A DNA stretch of 13,138 nucleotides from an uncultured Actinomycetes bacterium (lineage in GTDB: Bacteria > Actinomycetota > Actinomycetes > S36-B12). The stretch's first letter is position 1. Each line of letters begins with the position of its first letter. The position numbers were made by a program, and so were the translations under genes. The notes below the pieces were generated by a model. The model was not told the DNA's origin, did no database searches, and saw nothing but the letters and a program-made list of their open reading frames with translations. The stretch spans positions 1 to 13,138 of the forward strand of contig CAJIYV010000039.1 of NCBI GenBank assembly GCA_905181745.1, given 5' to 3'. Below, piece by piece: positions 5,459 through 11,257 of this stretch.

Positions 5459-8443
5459 GTGAGCACCGTAAATTCGATGAGTCCTGACCTTGAACGAAAG
5501 CGCCCCGGGGGAGTATTGCTTCCCACTTTACTGATTTTGGTTGGCGTTGTAGTTGCCTTCGTGATCTTTACCGGGTTCTACACCGAGTTCATGTGGTTTG
5601 ACTCGGTTGAGAAGACCCAGGTCTTCACAATTTCTCTAGTCACTCGCGCCATCATGTTTGGAATCATGTTTGCAATCATGTTCGTGGTGTCTTCACTGGC
5701 ACTGTTCATTGCATTTCGTACGCGGCCTTCTTACGTGGGAGCAACACCAGAACAAGCAAGTCTTGAGCGCTATCGGGTTGCCATTGAGCCCTACCGCAAG
5801 TGGATTGCAGTGGCGATTGTCTTCGTTCTCTCGTTCTTTGCGGGCCTTGCTGGCTCAGGTGAATATGGCACGTTTTTGCTGTGGCAGAATTCAACCCTTT
5901 TTGGTCAGGTTGATCCGCAATTCGCTCGGGATCTTTCTTTTTACACATTCGAGTTACCGTTCTTTCGTTTTATTTTGGGCTACGGTTTCGCTCTTGTCAT
6001 TCTGTCTCTCATGATCGTGACAGCGGTCCAGTACCTGTATGGCGGATTGCGACTTCAACCCAAAGGTGAGCGGGCAACTCGGGCAGCGCAAGCGCAGCTC
6101 TCAGCATTGTTGGCAGTCTTCCTCCTACTCAAAGCAGTGGCTTACTACTTAGACCGCTTTGGATTAGTTACCAAGAGTGAAGAACTCGTGAGCGGTTTCA
6201 CCGGACTGAAATACACGGACGTCTTCGCGGTGATGCCAGCATTAAACATATTGATTTTCGTAGCAGTTTTAGTGGCGGCTTTGTTCATCTTCAATATTTT
6301 CCGCAGGCACTGGATGATTCCAACAATTGGCCTGGGCCTGTTGGTTTTCACATCGGTGGTCATTGGCGGCATTTACCCCCTGATTGTGCAGCAATTCCAG
6401 GTGAGTCCAAGTGAATTGGTCCGAGAGGAACCGTACATTCAGCGAAACATTGAGGCTACGCGGGACGCCTACGGAATCGCGGACGCAGAAATCCAAGATT
6501 ATGCGGGCTCAGTGTCGCCTCCGACGCGAGAGACCCTCAACGCGAGTGCGGGAACGTTGAGCAATATTCGTTTGCTTGATCCCGCTGTGGTTTCGCCGAC
6601 TTATAACCAGCTTCAGCAAATCCGTGGCTATTACGCCTTTAACAACACCCTTGATGTCGATCGCTATGACCTGCCGGAAGGTCGCCGAGGTGCAGTGGTT
6701 GCGCTGAGAGAAATCAACCTGGCGGGAATCCCTGAGGGACAGCGAAACTGGACCAATGATCGGGCCGTGTATACACACGGTTACGGTTTTGTGAGCGCTT
6801 ACGACAACACCGGATTAAATAACGGTACCCCTGACTTTTTTGCATATGACATTCCGCCCGTGGGCGAACTCGAAGTCACCCAGCCCCGGGTGTATTTCGG
6901 TGAGTTGAGCCCGCAGTTTTCAATTGTTGGCGCGCCCGAGGGAACGCCGTCGGTCGAACTTGACTACCCCGATGATGCAAATCCCACGGGTCAGGCCACA
7001 AATACATACAGTGGTGACGGCGGAGTCCCGATGGGTTCGCTCTTTGGAAAACTGCTATTTGCAACCAAATTCCAAGACACAAATATTTTGCTCTCAGATT
7101 TGGTTAATGAGGATTCTCAAATCATGTGGGACCGCACGCCGCTCACTCGCGTTGAGAAGGTGGCCCCGTGGTTGACACTGGACCAAGATCCATATCCCGT
7201 GGTGGCCGACGGCCGGATTCAGTGGGTTGTGGACGGTTACACGTTGTCTAATCAATATCCATATTCATCTCGAGTATCACTCTCTGACGCAACTAGTGAC
7301 TCAATCAGTAATCGGGCTGGGCAATCAGGATTACTTCCACGTGATCAGATCAACTACATGCGCAACTCGGTGAAAGCCGTTGTCGACGCCTATGAAGGAA
7401 CTGTCAAGCTGTACGCATGGGATGAATCGGATCCGGTGCTACAAACTTGGATGAAAGCTTTCCCTGATGTCGTGGAGCCAAAAAGTGAAATATCTGACGA
7501 CATTTTGGCTCATGTGAGGTACCCGCAAGATATATTTAAGGTTCAACGAAACATCATGTCCCGTTATCACGTGACGGACGCGGTTACTTTCTACAACGGT
7601 ACGGATGTGTGGATCGTGCCATTTGATCCAACGGTTACCCCAGCTCAAGTTTTCCAACCTCCTTACTATTTAACCCTACAAATGCCAGGTGATAGCGATA
7701 CGGCTTTCTCGCTGACAACTACGTTTGCGCCGCAGCGGCGACAAACCTTGGCGGCGTTTATGGCAGTTAACTCGGATCCAGGGCAGAACTATGGGAAAAT
7801 CCAAGTGCTTCAATTGCCGAGTAATACAACGATTCCCGGGCCTCAGCAGGTCCAGAACAACTTCGAATCAGACCCAACAGTGAGTTCGCAACTCTCGCTC
7901 CTGCGCCGTGGTGGTTCCGAAGTTGAACTTGGCAACTTGCTATCACTGCCATTCAATGACGGGTTGCTCTATGTTGAGCCGGTCTACATTCGGGCGGCCG
8001 CCGACGGTTACCCACTGTTACGCAAGGTTCTTGCAGGGTACGGCGCGAACGTTGCGCTAGAAGACAACTTAGCGGCTGCACTCGCAAAGGTTTTGAATAC
8101 GAATCCGGATGCTATTCCTGAGACGATTCCCAATATTGACCTGGATGGTGGGTCAGCTCTTCCCGACACCACCGATCCTGATAACCCGGTTACGCCAGTG
8201 CCCACGCCGGCAGATCCAGTTGAACAGTTGACGGCGGCGCTCGAGGACGCGGAGCGGGCTTTCGCTGATGGTGAGGCAGCGCTCGCCAACGCAGACTTCG
8301 CGGCTTATGGTGAAGCCCAAGATCGACTCATGGCAGCCATTTCCCGGATAGCCGCGGCTGAAGCGATCCTCAATCCCCAGCCAACCGAGGTTGAACCACC
8401 GGAGGATCCTGAAGTGGTTGTCGATGACGGAACCAGCGCGTAG
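5459..8443 (+). CDS. UPF0182 family multi-span membrane protein
   Basis: This 994-aa integral membrane protein belongs to UPF0182, a family of large proteins common in actinobacteria with no settled function. The N-terminal third carries about seven membrane spans (roughly residues 19-42, 58-86, 114-132, 168-192, 212-232, 260-281 and 286-310). Family signatures include MWFDS in the first loop, DPQFARDLSFYTFELPFF near 152-169, and QQFQVSPSEL with the following PYIQRNIEATRDAYG near 311-339. Residues about 330-900 form a large extracytoplasmic domain rich in aromatic and Pro/Asp residues. After a Pro/Asp linker (about 890-915) there is a helical segment with LTAALEDAERAF and DFAAYGEAQDRL, followed by an acidic Pro-rich tail. 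GTG at 5459 is chosen from the promoter position; ATG at 5477 would remove six residues. It sits 34 bases after the PDZ/Lon-like protease gene, an association known from other actinobacteria. It may be a substrate or partner of that protease (inference). Confidence 0.92.
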   Translation: MSTVNSMSPDLERKRPGGVLLPTLLILVGVVVAFVIFTGFYTEFMWFDSVEKTQVFTISLVTRAIMFGIMFAIMFVVSSLALFIAFRTRPSYVGATPEQASLERYRVAIEPYRKWIAVAIVFVLSFFAGLAGSGEYGTFLLWQNSTLFGQVDPQFARDLSFYTFELPFFRFILGYGFALVILSLMIVTAVQYLYGGLRLQPKGERATRAAQAQLSALLAVFLLLKAVAYYLDRFGLVTKSEELVSGFTGLKYTDVFAVMPALNILIFVAVLVAALFIFNIFRRHWMIPTIGLGLLVFTSVVIGGIYPLIVQQFQVSPSELVREEPYIQRNIEATRDAYGIADAEIQDYAGSVSPPTRETLNASAGTLSNIRLLDPAVVSPTYNQLQQIRGYYAFNNTLDVDRYDLPEGRRGAVVALREINLAGIPEGQRNWTNDRAVYTHGYGFVSAYDNTGLNNGTPDFFAYDIPPVGELEVTQPRVYFGELSPQFSIVGAPEGTPSVELDYPDDANPTGQATNTYSGDGGVPMGSLFGKLLFATKFQDTNILLSDLVNEDSQIMWDRTPLTRVEKVAPWLTLDQDPYPVVADGRIQWVVDGYTLSNQYPYSSRVSLSDATSDSISNRAGQSGLLPRDQINYMRNSVKAVVDAYEGTVKLYAWDESDPVLQTWMKAFPDVVEPKSEISDDILAHVRYPQDIFKVQRNIMSRYHVTDAVTFYNGTDVWIVPFDPTVTPAQVFQPPYYLTLQMPGDSDTAFSLTTTFAPQRRQTLAAFMAVNSDPGQNYGKIQVLQLPSNTTIPGPQQVQNNFESDPTVSSQLSLLRRGGSEVELGNLLSLPFNDGLLYVEPVYIRAAADGYPLLRKVLAGYGANVALEDNLAAALAKVLNTNPDAIPETIPNIDLDGGSALPDTTDPDNPVTPVPTPADPVEQLTAALEDAERAFADGEAALANADFAAYGEAQDRLMAAISRIAAAEAILNPQPTEVEPPEDPEVVVDDGTSA

Positions 8444-8454
8444 TCGAAAATCCC

Positions 8455-9054
8455 ATGAGTCTGGCTGATCACTGGAATGATCGGTATGAAAACAATCCAG
8501 CATCCAAGCTCAGTTGGTTTCAAGAGAGTTCGCCTGAAGTTGAATTCATAACATTCAATGTGGGCAAGGCAACCCCGGTGATAGATATTGGTGGTGGCCT
8601 TTCCCCGCTTGTTCACCAACTCATCGATGAGGAATTCACCGACCTTACGGTCGTCGATGTCAGTGAATTTGCATTAGAGCAGGGGCAAAGAAAGGCTGAA
8701 GGCCGTCAAGTCGAGTGGATCCAATCGGATCTTCGTGACTGGACGCCCACGAGAATGTATGGCCTTTGGCATGATCGGGCGGTTTTTCATTTCCTCACAG
8801 ATAAGGAAGAGCAGGAGCGATATTTATTAATGGCTGCTGACGCACTTGTGCCTAGCGGCTATTTGATCCTAGGAACCTTCTCTGAGAACGGCCCGCAATC
8901 ATGCTCTGGATTGCCCGTTGCGCGGCACAGCGTTGCCGAGTTAACCGCGGCGCTAGCCGGGGACTTCACAGTAATTGACTCCCACATTCAGGAGCATGTA
9001 ACTCCTAGCGGTGGCGTTCAAGAGTTCGCGTGGATGTACGCCGTGCGCAACTAG
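8455..9054 (+). CDS. Class I SAM-dependent methyltransferase
   Basis: This 199-aa cytosolic methyltransferase has a Rossmann fold. Motif I is VIDIGGGLS at residues 42-50. The acidic residue at the end of strand 2 is Asp68 in VVDVS, and motif III-like SD lies at 91-92. The segment WHDRAVFHF at 105-113, the N-terminal HWNDRY with WFQ, and GLPVARHSV near 152-160 place it in a widespread bacterial subgroup usually annotated only as methyltransferase domain protein. As I recall, it resembles METTL12/CSKMT-type enzymes, but the substrate is unknown here. It starts 11 bases after the UPF0182 stop without a visible Shine-Dalgarno sequence or TANNNT box, so it is probably expressed by read-through from UPF0182. 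It ends 60 bases before the tRNA. Confidence 0.88.
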   Translation: MSLADHWNDRYENNPASKLSWFQESSPEVEFITFNVGKATPVIDIGGGLSPLVHQLIDEEFTDLTVVDVSEFALEQGQRKAEGRQVEWIQSDLRDWTPTRMYGLWHDRAVFHFLTDKEEQERYLLMAADALVPSGYLILGTFSENGPQSCSGLPVARHSVAELTAALAGDFTVIDSHIQEHVTPSGGVQEFAWMYAVRN

Positions 9055-9089
9055 GCTTACCCACCAACGAGTGACTGTGAGCACTGACG

Positions 9090-9095
9090 TATAGT
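9090..9095 (+). promoter_or_regulatory. -10 box (TATAGT) for tRNA-fMet
   Basis: TATAGT differs from TATAAT at one base and ends 19 bases before the mature 5' end of the tRNA, giving a short 5' leader. No good -35 is seen at 16-18 bp spacing. An alternative AT-rich stretch, GATAAAAC at 9103-9110, is too close to the tRNA. Confidence 0.45.
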
Positions 9096-9114
9096 TCACC
9101 AAGATAAAACATAG

Positions 9115-9188
9115 CGCGGGGTGGAGCAGCTCGGTAGCTCGCTGGGCTCATAACCCAGAGGTCACAGGTTCAAATCCTGTCCCCGCTA
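9115..9188 (+). tRNA. Initiator tRNA-fMet (anticodon CAT)
   Basis: The acceptor arm is CGCGGGG (9115-9121) with CCCCGCT (9181-9187) and discriminator A9188. The first pair is C1 facing U72, unpaired, as needed for an initiator. The D stem GAGC/GCTC has A11 paired to U24. The anticodon arm has the initiator-specific three G-C pairs (TGGG ... CCCA) around CTCATAA, with the anticodon CAT at 9149-9151. The T arm is ACAGG TTCAAAT CCTGT. The CCA end is not encoded; CGA follows. The sequence is very close to initiator tRNAs of other actinobacteria. Confidence 0.97.
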
Positions 9189-9198
9189 CGAAGATGAG

Positions 9199-9245
9199 GC
9201 GTCGAGAGTCTAGTAGTACCTAGACCCTCGACGCTTTTGCTTTTT
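9199..9245 (+). terminator. Strong intrinsic terminator after tRNA-fMet
   Basis: GCGTCGAG-A-GTCTAG (9199-9213) pairs with CTAGAC-C-CTCGACGC (9220-9234). The stem has 14 pairs with one A/C mismatch and a 6-base loop. It is followed directly by TTTT, GC and TTTTT to 9245. It begins 10 bases after the tRNA 3' end. Confidence 0.93.
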
Positions 9246-9510
9246 CTGGATGCTGTGGATCCACATTAAACATCTCAGATCGCCTTGGATAGCAAAAATA
9301 TAGATTTTCTGACACAAAGAGATGTGATAATTGGAGTTTTCGTGTGGGAGAATTTGTCTTTCGGGGAACATCGCCCATTGTTGTGAACTCGAGTTTGTGC
9401 TGGTTCGCGATGGTGGTGAAGACGATGGGACGAACCGAAAACCAATCTGCACTGTGACGCGGATTCATGTTGACGGTTGTTCACTGACATGAAATATTTA
9501 GATTGCGCGT
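9246..9510. other. Non-coding stretch between tRNA terminator and esterase end
   Basis: About 265 bases have no frame I would call a gene on either strand; the short open frames show no recognisable motif. The part around 9280-9340 is more AT-rich than its neighbours. It holds a perfect 12-bp palindrome, TGTGGATCCACA, at 9254-9265. It also holds a 7-bp inverted repeat, TTCATGT (9464-9470) with ACATGAA (9487-9493), 18 bases beyond the esterase stop on the - strand, which has no T-tract. No copy of the tRNA 3' end is present, so there is no sign of an integrated element. Confidence 0.5.
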
Positions 9511-10461
9511 TCACAGGTGCATGCGAGCAAAATCAAAACGAGCCTGCCACGCTTTTTGAGCGATTGAGGTTTTAGGTGCGAAGTAGTCAAATCCGTGCGG
9601 TGCGCCATTCCACATGTGCGCATCGACGGGTACGCCAGCCGCGATGAGCGTTTTTGCATAGGCGGTGTCTTCATCGAGAAAAATATCTTTTGTTCCCATG
9701 TCGATGTAGGTAGGTGGTAGGCCTTTTAGGTCTTGTGCGCGCGCGGGCGCCGCGTAAATCGGCGGATTGCTATTCGCGGGCTGATCTTGTAGGTAGGCTT
9801 TCCAGGCGAAAGAGTTATAAAGGAAGCCCCAGGTGATGAAGGGGCCAGTGAAACGTGAGTCTGGACCAAGATTTCGATCATCGAGCATCGGATAAATTAA
9901 GATTTGTGCGCAAATGTCGATCTTGGTGGTGTCGCGATTTCGCAGGACCGCCGCTGCAGCAAGTCCACCGCCGGCGCTGTCCCCGGCAATAATAATTTTG
10001 CTGGCGCCGAACTTATCTAGATTCCCTGACAGCCATGTCAGTCCAGACATTACGTCGTCTAGTGGCGCAGGGTACGGATGCTCAGGGGAGAGTCGATAGT
10101 CCACGCAAACGACGACACTGCCGGTATTAGCTGCCCAATGCGCGCAGCGTGCTTCGTAATCTTCCACCGTGCAAAGAATGTAACCGCCACCGTGGACGTA
10201 GTAAATGATGCTGTCCGTGGATATTTCGCCAGGAGTGTAGGTCCGCAGACGCAGTTGGCCAGCCGACGTACTAATGAACTGGTCGGTGAAAGTGACGTCC
10301 GGTGACACACCGAATTGCCGAGTCAGATATTCGTTAAGAACCTTTGACTGTGTGCGAAGTGCATTGATTTCCAGCGGGTTCGGAGTGGGGCTCTTGCGCA
10401 GGGCGGGTAGTTGACGCAGAAGTGCCAGAGCAACACTGGAGTTGACTCCCTGGATGAGCAT
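9511..10461 (-). CDS. Alpha/beta hydrolase, hormone-sensitive-lipase (HSL) family esterase
   Basis: This 316-aa protein has all marks of the bacterial HSL (family IV) esterases, which cleave short-chain carboxylic esters. The oxyanion-hole motif HGGGY is at residues 90-94. The nucleophile elbow GDSAGG has Ser162, the probable acid is Asp259 (in KDIFLDED), and His289 lies in APHGFD. VDYRLSPEHPYPAP at 120-133 is the usual strand-turn signature. There is no signal peptide; the first 60 residues form the helical cap. The natural substrate cannot be told. ATG at 10461 is preceded by CATAAT at -12 to -7 and by no Shine-Dalgarno sequence, which suggests a leaderless transcript. The gene stands alone, divergent from the DTGS-motif gene and convergent with the tRNA. 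Confidence 0.92.
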   Translation of the reverse strand: MLIQGVNSSVALALLRQLPALRKSPTPNPLEINALRTQSKVLNEYLTRQFGVSPDVTFTDQFISTSAGQLRLRTYTPGEISTDSIIYYVHGGGYILCTVEDYEARCAHWAANTGSVVVCVDYRLSPEHPYPAPLDDVMSGLTWLSGNLDKFGASKIIIAGDSAGGGLAAAAVLRNRDTTKIDICAQILIYPMLDDRNLGPDSRFTGPFITWGFLYNSFAWKAYLQDQPANSNPPIYAAPARAQDLKGLPPTYIDMGTKDIFLDEDTAYAKTLIAAGVPVDAHMWNGAPHGFDYFAPKTSIAQKAWQARFDFARMHL

Positions 10462-10467
10462 ACGATC

Positions 10468-10473
10468 ATTATG
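10468..10473 (-). promoter_or_regulatory. -10 box (CATAAT) for leaderless esterase gene
   Basis: On the - strand CATAAT lies at -12 to -7 before the ATG at 10461, one base away from TATAAT. No clear -35 is visible at 16-18 bp spacing. Confidence 0.45.
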
Positions 10474-10583
10474 GCAGAAAGAGCGGTCAGTCGTGGTTGG
10501 TCAGTAACCCATGTTAAAAATTTCGCATCTACTTTCGCTATACATGGCTTAGCATCGTCAATTTTGGGTTAGCACAAGGGCTG

Positions 10584-10604
10584 TCTTGCTTTTACTTCGC
10601 AAGA
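10584..10604. repeat. Inverted repeat before the DTGS-motif gene
   Basis: TCTTGC (10584-10589) and GCAAGA (10599-10604) form a 6-bp inverted repeat with a 9-base loop, 12 bases before the TTG start. It may be an operator in the divergent esterase/DTGS spacer (10462-10616). A TTGCTT and a TACTTT lie nearby, but with 21-bp spacing they do not make a normal promoter. Confidence 0.25.
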
Positions 10605-10616
10605 AGATCGAATACT

Positions 10617-11030
10617 TTGTGGATCCCCTCGTTAGCGGCATCAATATTGTGTGTTGCAATTGTGGGGACCCAATTTGGTCCGGCATCTGCCGCAGACCTC
10701 GACACAGACAACAGTTCATCTGCAGCCGTCGCGGTCCCGGTCACAATTAATGTTCACATTCGCACAATTGACACTCCAGGAACGAGTGGTCAAAGCGGGA
10801 CCGTGGAAATTCGAGTCGGAAAATCTGCGCCGTTTGCGGTCATGCTAGACACCGGATCAGTAGGGCTGCGAGTCTTTCCCGGTGCGTGGGAAAGGAAGCA
10901 GGGATCAGTTACGTTGGGTTCGAAAGAGTTCGCTATTTCATTTGCTGGCCAGAAAGTAATGGAACGGCGTGTACGGTCGGGCGGTGACGGCAGAGTCTTG
11001 ATTCACTCTGTGACTCATCCGGACGTTTAG
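10617..11030 (+). pseudogene. Truncated secreted protein with aspartyl-protease-like DTGS motif (DUF3443-like)
   Basis: The frame from TTG at 10617 gives 137 aa. It starts with a signal peptide (hydrophobic SLAASILCVAIVG, then GPASA-A, cleavage near residue 26) and a Ser/Thr/Asp-rich linker. A beta-rich part (VPVTINVHI, GTVEIRVG) follows, with MLDTGSVGLRVFPGAW at about 76-91. DTGS (78-81) is the active-site type motif of pepsin/retropepsin-like barrels, and the DTGSxGLRV form resembles DUF3443 proteins, which are normally much longer. After SFAGQKVM the reading becomes basic and unlike a conserved domain, then stops. Reading one base later from TGG at 10960 gives WNGVYGRAVTAES before a stop at 10999. 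That would continue a beta-barrel better and suggests a frameshift near 10953-10961. The start is uncertain because the frame is open further upstream without ATG or GTG. It could also be a real short secreted protein. Confidence 0.45.
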
Positions 11031-11129
11031 CGGCCGACAAGCGTCATCCAGATATGCGGTGCTTATGCGAGTGAATGCAACACCAGTATTTTTAGTCGGT
11101 CAATGTAAGGCGCTTGGCTACCTATTGGC

Positions 11130-11135
11130 TAAGAT
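11130..11135 (+). promoter_or_regulatory. Possible -10 box (TAAGAT) for metH
   Basis: TAAGAT fits TANNNT and would start a transcript near 11142, giving a metH leader of about 115 bases. No good -35 is visible, so the assignment is tentative. Confidence 0.3.
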
Positions 11136-11145
11136 GGTGGGGTGT

Positions 11146-11257
11146 GGGGAGGCCTCCCCGAGTCGTTGGCCAGAATGCCTACGGCGCGCATTTCGTGAAA
11201 TAAACGAAAAATACTCGAAGAGCCATTTGGATCTCTAACCAGCCTGGGAAGGCATTA
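11146..11257 (+). promoter_or_regulatory. Structured 5' leader of metH, no known riboswitch class recognised
   Basis: The leader holds a perfect 14-bp palindrome GGGGAGGCCTCCCC (11146-11159). It also holds a hairpin TTTCGT/ACGAAA (11191-11196 with 11204-11209) and a small one AGAG/CTCT (11219-11222 with 11233-11236). The likely Shine-Dalgarno GGAAGG (11247-11252) can sit in a local GCCT/AGGC hairpin (11242-11245 with 11250-11253). Alternatively AGGCATT (11250-11256) can pair over seven bases with AATGCCT (11174-11180). Both pairings cover part of the ribosome-binding region and they exclude each other. I looked for the cores of cobalamin, SAM and SAH riboswitches and did not find a convincing match. 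Confidence 0.35.

Noticed and set aside
9115..9510. tRNA-fMet as an integration site of a mobile element
   Set aside because: No integrase, no repeat of the tRNA 3' end and no mobile-element gene in the window. The tRNA is followed by its own terminator.
9246..9514. Three overlapping - strand frames of about 80 aa after the tRNA
   Set aside because: No start signals, no recognisable motifs and atypical composition. They overlap each other in different frames and run across the tRNA terminator.
11101..11257. Cobalamin, SAM or SAH riboswitch before metH
   Set aside because: Isolated matches (a CTGGGAAGGC next to the start, CGGCGCGC further up) are not in the order or spacing of any of these aptamers.
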